Counted from the first letter of the stretch, positions 1-5,520 are shown. The stretch: 5,520 nt of DNA from Microcaldota archaeon (GCA_021812025.1 JAKAPD010000043.1:1-5520), one strand, 5' to 3'. Translations and numbers: made by a program. The notes: generated by a model not told the origin, from the sequence alone.

Positions 1-1825
1 ACCTCCTTATCACAAGGTCCCCGCCGTCCTTCGGGCACTTCCCGAGCACGCTGCTTTCGCGAAGGCCTTTTCTCAAAGCCATGGTTATCTGCTCCTTGTT
101 CTTGTCGAACTGCGCAAGCGCCTCGAGGAGCATCTTCTTTCCTTCGTCTATGACCTCCTCTTCCTTTAGCTTGCCCTTGGTTATCATTTCCATGTCCTCT
201 TCGAGCTTCCTGGTGGTGCTCGCATCTATTATCATACTTGCGTTCTCCCTCAGCGCCTCGTACACGCTCATGCCGAACTTTGTCACCATTATGCTTGTGC
301 CCTCTATATAGTTCCTTTTGAACAGCGTGTCTATTATCTGCGCCCTTGTCGCCTTCGTCCCGAGATCCTTTTTCTCGAGCTCTGAAAGGAGCCCGGCTTT
401 CGTGTACCTCTTCGGTGGTTGTGTCATGAGGTCCTTCAGCTCTATCTTTGACGCTGTCGCATTTGCCCCTTTTTCGAATGCGGGAAGCATTTTCTCGTCT
501 ATCTTCGCGTAAGTGTAAAACTCCAGCCAGCCCTTCTTCAATATCGTGGAGCCGCTCGCGGAATAGGCTTCCTCACCGAACTTTGCCACGACCTTTGCTC
601 TCGCCACTGCGGCATTATCCGCAAAGCACGCGAGGAACCTCCTTGCTATTATGTCGTAGACCTTCGCTTCCTGCTGCGTCATCTCCCTCGCCATTTCTCC
701 AGTGGGATATATAGCCGGGTGTGCCTCGTCCTCTTTCGCGCCCTCGTGCGGCTTGAACCTCTTTTCTTTTATCAGGGCGTTTGCGAGGCTGGAGTACCCG
801 GGATTCTTCGCAAGCGACGATATTATCTTCTGGAGCCCCAGCGTAGCGGGCAGCTTCTGGGATGATGTCCTTGGGTATGATATGTATGCCTTCTCGTAAA
901 GCGACTGGGCTATCGCCAGCGTAAGCGATGGATCCATGTGCAGCGCCCTGCTGGCCTCGAGCTGCAAAGATGTAAGGTCGAACGGCGGATACGGCGCGAC
1001 ATGCTGCTCTTTCGTCTCGACGCTCTCTATTATCCCGTTGCGCGCGTTCTTTTTCGTCTCGTCGTGCGCCTTTGCCGCCTCTTCCTTCCTGAACATGTCG
1101 CCTCTTACGTTGATGAATTCTACATCCTGCACAAGACAGAAGAGCCTCCAGAACTGCTTAGGCGCGAACTTCGATATCTCTATCTCGCGCTCCGCCAGGA
1201 TGGCCAGCGTAGGCCCTTGCACCCTTCCTATGCTCAACGCGTTCTTCATGCTTGGTCCGGACACCGCATAGGTGAGAGCCCTGCTGAAGTTTATGCCCCA
1301 GAGCCAGTCGAGCATGTGTCTTGCTTCCCCGGCGTAGAAGTTCTGCAGATCAAGCGGCATTAGTCGGGAATACGACTCCTTCAGGTCCTCCGTGGTCGTA
1401 GTGGAGAATTTCATCCTTTGCGCGTTTGCCTTGAGCCCGTTCTTGTTCAGGTATTTTATTATGTTGGTGCCTATGACTGTACCCTCTATGTCAAAGTCGC
1501 AGGCGTTTATAAAGCGCTCGCACTTCTTCGCTATGCCTTCCAAGGTGTCAAGGTACGCTTTGGTGTAGTCCGCTTTTGTGCCGACGGTGTACGAAGGCGC
1601 CCACTCCACATCCAGAACGGGATAACCGCGTTCCTTGGAAGCCTGCTTTATCGTGAAAAGGTGGCCCACTGCAGCAGCGACATACGTCGTCCCGTTCGCA
1701 TCCTTTATCTCATAATAGCCGACCTTGCTCTCGCCCAGGCGCTTCTCGTGGCCTGCGCCGAGCGCATTCGCTATCCTGTTCGCGACGCTTGGCTTCTCTG
1801 CGATAATTAGAGTGTTCATAAACAT
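1..1825 (-). CDS. topA: DNA topoisomerase I, type IA, archaeal type (C-terminus cut by window edge)
   Basis: Type IA topoisomerases cut one DNA strand through a 5'-phosphotyrosine and pass the other strand through, relaxing negative supercoils. Numbering from the ATG at 1819, 606 residues are visible. The Toprim fold is at the N-terminus: LIIAEKPSVA carries catalytic E8, and NACDFDIEG supplies D108, D110 and E112, which bind Mg2+. HMLDWLWGINFSRAL and SIGRVQGPTLAIL (about residues 169-209) are family signatures. YISYPRTSS carries the probable active-site tyrosine Y315. LGTKATRAQII marks the later part of the core. A zinc ribbon begins at CPKDGG (C595) and the rest lies outside the window. ATG at 1819 gives the usual start MNTLIIAEKPS; ATG at 1825 would add MF. 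Neither has a clear Shine-Dalgarno site. The gene follows the 78-aa membrane protein gene closely, so it is probably co-transcribed with it. The family call is firm; the exact start is not. Confidence 0.96.
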   Translation of the reverse strand, partial: MFMNTLIIAEKPSVANRIANALGAGHEKRLGESKVGYYEIKDANGTTYVAAAVGHLFTIKQASKERGYPVLDVEWAPSYTVGTKADYTKAYLDTLEGIAKKCERFINACDFDIEGTVIGTNIIKYLNKNGLKANAQRMKFSTTTTEDLKESYSRLMPLDLQNFYAGEARHMLDWLWGINFSRALTYAVSGPSMKNALSIGRVQGPTLAILAEREIEISKFAPKQFWRLFCLVQDVEFINVRGDMFRKEEAAKAHDETKKNARNGIIESVETKEQHVAPYPPFDLTSLQLEASRALHMDPSLTLAIAQSLYEKAYISYPRTSSQKLPATLGLQKIISSLAKNPGYSSLANALIKEKRFKPHEGAKEDEAHPAIYPTGEMAREMTQQEAKVYDIIARRFLACFADNAAVARAKVVAKFGEEAYSASGSTILKKGWLEFYTYAKIDEKMLPAFEKGANATASKIELKDLMTQPPKRYTKAGLLSELEKKDLGTKATRAQIIDTLFKRNYIEGTSIMVTKFGMSVYEALRENASMIIDASTTRKLEEDMEMITKGKLKEEEVIDEGKKMLLEALAQFDKNKEQITMALRKGLRESSVLGKCPKDGGDLVIRR

Positions 1826-1834
1826 CTGTTTGGC

Positions 1835-2071
1835 TTATCTTCGCCCCTTCCTGCTTGAGGTCTTCCTGCTTCTTTGCGAGCGCACTGCCGATCGCTGCGC
1901 CTCCTCTGGCCTTGATATCAGCCTCGAGTTGTAGAAAACGATCACTATCGCTATCACAAATAGCGCGTAGAACGCTATCCCTGCACCAAAATATATATAA
2001 ACGATTATTGCCAATATCGCAAGTACAACAATAGCCGAAGACAGCAAGAGTTCCAGTCTGGTCTTTTCCAT
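1835..2071 (-). CDS. Small two-helix membrane protein with Arg-rich C-terminal tail, unknown function
   Basis: This 78-residue protein matches no family I recognise. It has a short charged N-terminus (K3, R5), a first hydrophobic segment at about residues 8-28, a turn containing FGAG, and a second hydrophobic segment at about 31-47. From residue 50 to the end the tail carries 11 Arg/Lys and only two acidic residues (E56, E57). By the positive-inside rule both ends should face the cytoplasm, giving a membrane hairpin with a basic, probably disordered tail. Such a tail could touch nucleic acid, ribosomes or lipid headgroups, but this is inference. ATG at 2071 is supported by GGTG at 2080-2077, spaced like the ribosome-binding sites of neighbouring genes, and by TATA-like sequence upstream. 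The TAA stop is 9 nt before the first possible topA ATG and in the same frame. It is probably real because of the clean membrane-protein composition and its fit in the operon. Confidence 0.75.
   Translation of the reverse strand: MEKTRLELLLSSAIVVLAILAIIVYIYFGAGIAFYALFVIAIVIVFYNSRLISRPEEAQRSAVRSQRSRKTSSRKGRR
1985..2001 (+). promoter_or_regulatory. Candidate TATA box for the half-transporter pair
   Basis: ACCAAAATATATATAAA is the best plus-strand TATA/BRE-like sequence upstream of the TTG at 2089. It would place the transcription start near 2021 and give a leader of roughly 68 nt. It sits inside the minus-strand membrane-protein gene, where it also encodes an Ile/Tyr-rich helix, so its promoter role is uncertain. 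Nothing TATA-like occurs about 26 nt before 2089, so a leaderless message is unlikely. Confidence 0.3.
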
Positions 2072-2080
2072 TCGTGCACC

Positions 2081-2084
2081 GTGA
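2081..2084 (+). promoter_or_regulatory. Weak ribosome-binding site supporting the TTG start at 2089
   Basis: GTGA lies 4 nt before the TTG. It matches part of the archaeal anti-Shine-Dalgarno complement GGAGGTGA and has the same spacing as the GTGA cores upstream of subunit 2 (2445-2448) and rps15 (3876-3873), which favours this non-ATG start. Confidence 0.45.
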
Positions 2085-2088
2085 TTGA

Positions 2089-2448
2089 TTGAATATATAT
2101 TTAGTTATATTTATAACCCTTATTGCTGCGCTCATAGCGTCGGTGGCGCAGCTCCTTTTTAAGAAAGGTGTCCCTGAAAAACTGGAGAAGAAGCGTCATA
2201 TAATAGGGCTTTTTAAGAACAGGTACATCCTTCTCGGCGGGGTAACGTACCTGATAAGCTTCCCTGTCTACATATACGCGCTTTCCGCCGCGCCTTTGTC
2301 TGTAGTGTATCCGGTCTTCGCGAGCACATTCATATTCGTGACCCTGATATCTGTGCTCACCTTCAAGGAGAAGTTATCGACCCTGAGGGCGCTCGGGGTA
2401 TTCCTCGTCTTCATAGGCGTCGTGATAATAGGCTTGTCCGCGGGGTGA
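2089..2448 (+). CDS. DMT-superfamily (EamA/SMR-like) four-helix half-transporter, subunit 1
   Basis: This 119-residue integral membrane protein has four predicted helices at about residues 3-23, 46-65, 72-92 and 101-117. It resembles half-size EamA proteins and the ArnE/ArnF lipid-linked sugar flippases. The family signs are ALSAAPLSVVYPVF at the start of helix 3, the conserved glutamate after helix 3 (E94), and the FIGVVIIGLS ending. The membrane glutamate near residue 14 that drives EmrE-type drug/proton antiport is absent, so a multidrug-efflux label is not supported. Loop 1 (25-45) has eight Lys/Arg and two Glu, and loop 3 is also basic, which predicts both loops inside and the N-terminus outside. 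The start is TTG at 2089, directly after an in-frame TGA, with GTGA at 2081-2084 upstream. A paralogous partner follows after 4 nt. The substrate is unknown. Confidence 0.88.
   Translation: MNIYLVIFITLIAALIASVAQLLFKKGVPEKLEKKRHIIGLFKNRYILLGGVTYLISFPVYIYALSAAPLSVVYPVFASTFIFVTLISVLTFKEKLSTLRALGVFLVFIGVVIIGLSAG
2091..2114 (-). promoter_or_regulatory. Archaeal TATA-box region for the membrane-protein/topA operon
   Basis: On the minus strand two TATA-like boxes lie upstream of the ATG at 2071: TAAATATATATTC (2103-2091) and TTATAAATATAAC (2114-2102). The nearer box is centred about 26 nt before the ATG, the archaeal TATA-to-start-site distance, and would give a leaderless message. The farther box would give a leader of roughly 13 nt that includes the GGTG site. 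Both lie inside the first codons of the divergent transporter gene, so AT-rich codons could imitate them. Confidence 0.5.
2442..2448 (+). promoter_or_regulatory. Ribosome-binding site overlapping a stop codon, deciding the TTG start at 2453
   Basis: GGGGTGA matches the archaeal GGAGGTGA consensus except for one base and lies 4 nt before the TTG of the second half-transporter. Its last three bases are the TGA stop of the first, tying termination and re-initiation together. Confidence 0.7.
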
Positions 2449-2452
2449 TATT

Positions 2453-2785
2453 TTGGCGAACGCTAGATTGGTTAACGTGATATTGCTCTTCATATCCACA
2501 TTCATGGGAGCCGTAGGGCAGTTCATCTTCAAGTACGCTTTTGGAGTTCCCGCGTATCTCGTTTACCTTCTTCTCTTCGGCTTGCTGATATACTTTCTGT
2601 CGACGCTCATATACCTGTATGTGCTTAGCAGGTCGCACCTGAGCTGGGCGTACGGGATTGGAGGTTTGAGCTACATATTCACTACCATTTTCGCCGCGTT
2701 CATACTGTTTGAGAACGTGCCATTGCTTAGATGGATCGGTGTAGGTGTCATCTTCCTGGGCGTGGTGCTCATAGGATTAAGCTGA
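2453..2785 (+). CDS. DMT-superfamily (EamA/SMR-like) four-helix half-transporter, subunit 2
   Basis: This 110-residue protein has four predicted helices at about residues 7-30, 34-58, 65-86 and 93-109. It is a paralogue of the gene before it: residues 58-110 align without gaps to residues 65-117 of subunit 1, with 21 of 53 identical by hand count, including the glutamate after helix 3 (E87 here, E94 there), the LR pair and the shared IGLS. The start is TTG at 2453, with GGGGTGA at 2442-2448 as the ribosome-binding site, which itself overlaps the upstream stop codon. This implies translational coupling and roughly matched synthesis. Charges are sparse (R5, K27, R60, E87, R93), so its membrane orientation is not clear. 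Paired small DMT proteins commonly work as heterodimers. A role in export or flipping of a small or lipid-linked molecule is likely, but the substrate cannot be read from the sequence. Confidence 0.88.
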   Translation: MANARLVNVILLFISTFMGAVGQFIFKYAFGVPAYLVYLLLFGLLIYFLSTLIYLYVLSRSHLSWAYGIGGLSYIFTTIFAAFILFENVPLLRWIGVGVIFLGVVLIGLS

Positions 2786-2818
2786 TCCGGGCCAACCGGG
2801 CTTTGCTGGAAAATTAGA
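2786..2818. other. Convergent spacer between half-transporter subunit 2 and rps3ae
   Basis: This 33-bp spacer separates two converging stop codons. Read on the minus strand it starts with a short T-rich stretch (TCTAATTTTCC), which could act as an archaeal T-tract terminator for the ribosomal operon. It also holds two CCGG copies 5 nt apart, which could pair as a 4-bp stem but have no following T-run. No strong terminator is visible for either side. Confidence 0.3.
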
Positions 2819-3394
2819 TTAAGCCGACTGCTCGACTTCGAGCTTCCTTACTTCCACTTTGTTAAGGTCGGCTATGTTGCTCAGATGGTTTGTGAGCTCC
2901 GCCTGGAACTTTCCCTCTATTACGGCGTTTACCGCGTTTGTGAACTCGTTCTCCTTGAAATAGTTCCTTGTGAAGATTTCTGCCTCTTGCCTCAATCCTT
3001 TTATCTTGCTTGTTGCAGTCCTTCTTGTCGTCACTATGATAAGCTTTACGACTATCGATGTGCCGTCCTTGGCGACCACCGGCACTATCGCGCTCGACAC
3101 GCTCCTGTATCTTCTTACAAAAGATCTCACGTAGCTTGCCACCTGCTCCATCGAAAGCATTCTCGTGTGCGCGGTCGCGCCGCTGACGTCTGTTACTTTC
3201 AGAACCACGTTGGTGAATGCGTGCGAAGGGTTGTGCGTCAAGTAATCTAGGCTGACTACCATGTTCCTCCCAACTGCGAGCTTGCCCTCATTGACTGGCA
3301 TTTCGCCCACCACTGCCTCGTTGAAGAGCTTCGGAGCCTGCACGCTAAGCCACTCCTTCGCCTTCCATTTGTCTACTCCTTTTTGCGTTGCCAT
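2819..3394 (-). CDS. rps3ae: 30S ribosomal protein S3Ae (eS1)
   Basis: This is a small-subunit ribosomal protein found in archaea and eukaryotes but not bacteria; eS1 sits on the platform near the mRNA exit and the 3' end of 16S rRNA. The protein has 191 residues, close to the normal archaeal length. It begins MATQKGVDKWKAKEW and contains the family-typical stretches APKLFNEAVVGEMP (about 20-33) and VGRNMVVSLDYL (about 41-52). A basic RSFVRRYRS segment follows near residues 90-98, and the C-terminal part has the usual QAELTNHLSNI stretch before a short acidic end. The ATG at 3394 lies 3 nt after the rps15 stop, so it is probably translated by coupling with rps15. The match to the family is clear, and no key region appears to be missing. 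Confidence 0.97.
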   Translation of the reverse strand: MATQKGVDKWKAKEWLSVQAPKLFNEAVVGEMPVNEGKLAVGRNMVVSLDYLTHNPSHAFTNVVLKVTDVSGATAHTRMLSMEQVASYVRSFVRRYRSVSSAIVPVVAKDGTSIVVKLIIVTTRRTATSKIKGLRQEAEIFTRNYFKENEFTNAVNAVIEGKFQAELTNHLSNIADLNKVEVRKLEVEQSA

Positions 3395-3397
3395 CTA

Positions 3398-3868
3398 TTA
3401 CGCCTTTCCTTTGATCAATAGTTCAGCCTGCTTTGGATCATATTTCCAGCCATTTGGAAGCGCCCCGGTGCCCACATAGTACTTGGTAAGCCTCCATATT
3501 TTCGATTCTGTCCTTCTGAGCCTCAACTCGTTGTGCTTGTCCTGCTTGTTCCTGCTTAGATGCGATCTCATGTTGACTGCCCTTTTCATCAGGTCGAGAA
3601 GATCATAAGGTATGGGATTTGCAAGCTTCTTTTCCCTAAGAACCTGTACGAGCCTCCTTCCCAAGTACTGCTTAGGGTACAGGACATTGTGCTCCTTCTT
3701 TAGCTTCTCGCCTATTTGCGCCGGGCCGATGCCCTGCTTGGCATAATTGACTATGAGCTCTTCCACCGCCTCCTTTGTCATAGTAGCGTTTTCTGGAAGG
3801 GCGCCTTCGGCTAAAATCGGCTTCCTCGACTTCGCCTTTCCGTGCTTCTTCGAATGCATTCTTGCCAT
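3398..3868 (-). CDS. rps15: 30S ribosomal protein S15 (uS15, archaeal type)
   Basis: uS15 binds the central domain of 16S rRNA and helps assemble the small-subunit platform. The 156-residue product is longer than the roughly 89-residue bacterial form, because the archaeal/eukaryotic version has an extra N-terminal region. It starts MARMHSKKHGKAKSRKP, a typical archaeal opening. The core carries NMRSHLSRNKQDKHNELRL and RRTESKIWRLTKYY (about residues 110-142), the helical rRNA-binding part, and ends with the WKYDPKQAELL segment. ATG at 3868 was chosen because it gives this canonical N-terminus and has GGAGTGA (3879-3873) 4 nt upstream. The open frame reaches back to an ATG at 3958 inside valS, but those extra 30 residues are not ribosomal-protein-like. 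The gene lies 26 nt after valS and 3 nt before rps3ae. Confidence 0.97.
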   Translation of the reverse strand: MARMHSKKHGKAKSRKPILAEGALPENATMTKEAVEELIVNYAKQGIGPAQIGEKLKKEHNVLYPKQYLGRRLVQVLREKKLANPIPYDLLDLMKRAVNMRSHLSRNKQDKHNELRLRRTESKIWRLTKYYVGTGALPNGWKYDPKQAELLIKGKA

Positions 3869-3872
3869 TGAT

Positions 3873-3879
3873 TCACTCC
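3873..3879 (-). promoter_or_regulatory. Ribosome-binding site deciding the rps15 start at 3868
   Basis: On the minus strand GGAGTGA lies 4 nt upstream of the ATG that gives the canonical uS15 N-terminus. It excludes the longer in-frame start inside valS. Confidence 0.75.
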
Positions 3880-3894
3880 AAAACAAAGACCGTG

Positions 3895-5520
3895 TTATTT
3901 GCTTATCGTAACAGAAAACTCTTTGCTTTTCTTGATGGCTATATCCAGGGCTTTGCATATCTTTTGCAATTCCCCCTTAGCCGCTGATACTGCGTTAATA
4001 TATTCATCAGGAACATTTATATTTATTGAGGATATCTCCCCGTTGAGCGCTATCCTGTCCCTTGTCTTCTGCTTTCTCACTTCTGAGATTATGTCATTGA
4101 GCACGGTCCCTGCCGTTTCCGCATCGACGTCGACTAATGCGCTCTTGAAAACAAGCCCGTTGATCACGAAATCCGCCGGAGCCGGCTTCTCCGCATAAGC
4201 CGGATAGTCTTCCAGATACACGCTCTTGTCGCTGAACATCGAGTTGATCTCTTCGGAAGTGAACGCCGCTATTGGGGCAAGCAGCCTCAGCGTGTTTAAC
4301 AGCACGTGCTTGAGCGCGTATTGCGCCGCCGCTTTGCTCTTCTCCATTCCCTTCTCTTTGCTGTAGACCCTGTGCTTGACGTTCTCTATGTAGTAATCGC
4401 AGAACTCGTGCCAGTAGAAATTTATCAGTTTGCTGCCGGCGTCATAGAAGTTGAGGTCGTCATATGCCATGGTCACCTCTTTGGTTATCGCGTTGAACCT
4501 GTTCAGAATCCACAGGTCGAACACATTGAGATCCTTGTGCGGCTCCTTTGACGCTTTTGCCTTTTCCGTAGCCGCCTTTACGAACATCGCGGAATTGTAC
4601 AGCTTCATGAGAAAGCTCTTCGCGTAGTCTATGTCCTTGTACGTGAACTGCCTGTCCTTGCCGACGGCGCCGCTCAACGCCACCCACAGCCTCACGGCGT
4701 CTACCGGATAGCCTTTCATTAACAGCTCGTCTGGTGCAAACCCGTTTCCTGCGCTCTTGTGCATTATTTTCCCGTCAAAGCCGAGTACCATGCCGTTGAT
4801 CAATGCCTCTTCCCATGCCTTCTTGCCCGTAAGCGCCCAGACCCTGAACAGCGTGTAGAACGCCCATGTCCTTATTATCTCCGTACCCTGCTCCCTCAGC
4901 GAGTTCGGGAGCCCGCGCTCGAGGAGCGCCTTGTTGTCCGGCCACCCCAATATCACCAATGGGGTTATCGACGAATCGAACCACACGTCGCATGTGGCTT
5001 TCTCCCCCATGAGCAGTTTCGACTTGCATTTTGGGCACTCTTTTGATGGAGGTGCGTCCCTTGTCGGATCCACGGGCAGCTTCTTCTTGTCTGCAGGAAT
5101 AAGCTCGCCGCACTTCTGGCATATCCAAAACGGTATCGGCGTGCCGTAGACCCTGTTTCTAGATATGACCCAGTCCCAGTCTATGAAGTTCGCCCAGTCG
5201 TAGAGCCTTTGCTTTGCGAATTCTGGATGCCATTTCACCTCGTTCGCAAGCCTCTTTATCTGCTCGCTGTGCTCCTTTATCTTGATAAACCACTGCATGG
5301 AATTGATGTATTCTGTCCTGGTGCCGCACCTGTCGTGGGTCTTTACCGTGTGTTTCAGCTTCTCCTCCTTGACGAACGCCTCTTCCGCAGTAAGGGAATC
5401 TATTATCTTCTCGCGGGCCTCCTCTATTGTTAGACTGTTGAAGTCGCCCGCGTTTTTCAGTTTGCCGCTCTCATCTATTGCCTCGATCAACTGCAAGTTG
5501 CCCCCCTGCTCCCCTTGGTT
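3895..5520 (-). CDS. valS: Valyl-tRNA synthetase, archaeal type (N-terminus cut by window edge)
   Basis: ValRS charges tRNA-Val with valine using ATP and edits mischarged threonine. The C-terminal 541 residues are visible, about 60% of the usual archaeal length; the HIGH motif and much of the editing domain lie outside. In order: CGTRTEYINSMQWFIK (ValRS-type, just after the editing region), WDWVISRNRVYGTPIPFW, a zinc-binding pair CQKC and CPKC, and DVWFDSSITPLVILGW. Next come EIIRTWAFYTLFR, the KMSKS loop written as IMHKSAGN (4767-4744), and KDRQFTYKDIDYAKSFLMKLYN, which leads into the anticodon-binding helical domain. The protein ends at SVTISK with a short terminal extension. DSSITPL together with EIIRTWAFYT favours ValRS over the related IleRS and LeuRS. 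The KMSKS loop is unusual: the first Lys is Ile and Ser is His. The reading frame stays open to the right edge, so the TTG at 5496 is not the start. rps15 follows 26 nt downstream. Confidence 0.95.
   Translation of the reverse strand, partial: NQGEQGGNLQLIEAIDESGKLKNAGDFNSLTIEEAREKIIDSLTAEEAFVKEEKLKHTVKTHDRCGTRTEYINSMQWFIKIKEHSEQIKRLANEVKWHPEFAKQRLYDWANFIDWDWVISRNRVYGTPIPFWICQKCGELIPADKKKLPVDPTRDAPPSKECPKCKSKLLMGEKATCDVWFDSSITPLVILGWPDNKALLERGLPNSLREQGTEIIRTWAFYTLFRVWALTGKKAWEEALINGMVLGFDGKIMHKSAGNGFAPDELLMKGYPVDAVRLWVALSGAVGKDRQFTYKDIDYAKSFLMKLYNSAMFVKAATEKAKASKEPHKDLNVFDLWILNRFNAITKEVTMAYDDLNFYDAGSKLINFYWHEFCDYYIENVKHRVYSKEKGMEKSKAAAQYALKHVLLNTLRLLAPIAAFTSEEINSMFSDKSVYLEDYPAYAEKPAPADFVINGLVFKSALVDVDAETAGTVLNDIISEVRKQKTRDRIALNGEISSININVPDEYINAVSAAKGELQKICKALDIAIKKSKEFSVTISK

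Noticed and set aside
938..1363. Open plus-strand frames across topA, including a 141-codon one
   Set aside because: They lie opposite a well-supported topoisomerase gene, have no recognisable domain, and reflect codon bias on the antisense strand.
2074..2090. Operator made of the GTGCAC palindrome and the GATT repeat in the divergent gap
   Set aside because: A 6-bp palindrome and a two-copy 4-bp repeat are too short to separate from chance.
1710..2135. A 141-codon minus-strand frame spanning the membrane-protein gene and the start of topA
   Set aside because: It is out of frame with both genes, crosses their junction and the divergent gap, and its composition looks like a shifted reading of the real products.
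2089..2785. EmrE-type multidrug efflux pair
   Set aside because: The essential membrane glutamate in helix 1 is absent from both proteins. The EamA/ArnE-like features fit better, and no drug-resistance claim is supported.
2786..2810. Hairpin terminator formed by the two CCGG copies in the convergent spacer
   Set aside because: The stem is only 4 bp with no extension and no T-run directly after it on either strand, so it is listed only as a weak note in the spacer.
3869..3958. A longer uS15 reading frame starting inside valS at 3958
   Set aside because: The extra 30 residues are unlike ribosomal proteins and overlap valS in another frame. ATG at 3868 gives the canonical archaeal N-terminus and has a ribosome-binding site 4 nt upstream.
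5494..5496. TTG at 5496 as the valS start codon
   Set aside because: The frame continues open to the window edge, and the protein would lack the HIGH motif and editing domain, so the gene is simply cut by the edge.

Overview
The window is archaeal chromosomal core sequence. The evidence is an archaeal-type ribosomal protein uS15 with its extra N-terminal domain, eS1 (S3Ae, absent from bacteria), an archaeal-type valyl-tRNA synthetase, an archaeal-type type IA topoisomerase, TATA-like boxes and heavy use of ATA (Ile) and AGG (Arg) codons. The exact lineage cannot be fixed from the sequence alone. The divergent ValRS motifs and compact spacing fit a DPANN-like archaeon (for example Micrarchaeota), but that is only a guess.

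Layout: four blocks. (1) Positions 1-2071, minus strand: a small two-helix membrane protein with an Arg-rich tail (78 aa), followed 9 or 15 nt later by topA, whose 3' end runs off the left edge. (2) Positions 2089-2785, plus strand: two adjacent four-helix transporter half-proteins of the EamA/SMR (DMT) type, both starting with TTG and paralogous to each other. They diverge from block 1 across a gap of only 17 bp. (3) Positions 2786-2818: a 33-bp convergent spacer. (4) Positions 2819-5520, minus strand: valS (5' end off the right edge), then rps15, then rps3ae, tightly spaced in what looks like one translation-related operon.

Functionally, block 4 makes translation machinery (Val-tRNA charging and two small-subunit proteins), block 1 makes a DNA-relaxing enzyme plus an uncharacterised membrane protein, and block 2 makes a probable heterodimeric membrane transporter or flippase. 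There is no gene-free stretch above 300 bases. I found no RNA gene, CRISPR array, insertion sequence or obvious horizontally acquired cassette.

I do not see a new multi-gene system. The points most worth a second look are the altered KMSKS loop of ValRS, the basic-tailed membrane protein linked to topA, the paired half-transporter, and the very compact divergent start region in which each gene's likely promoter lies inside its neighbour's coding sequence.
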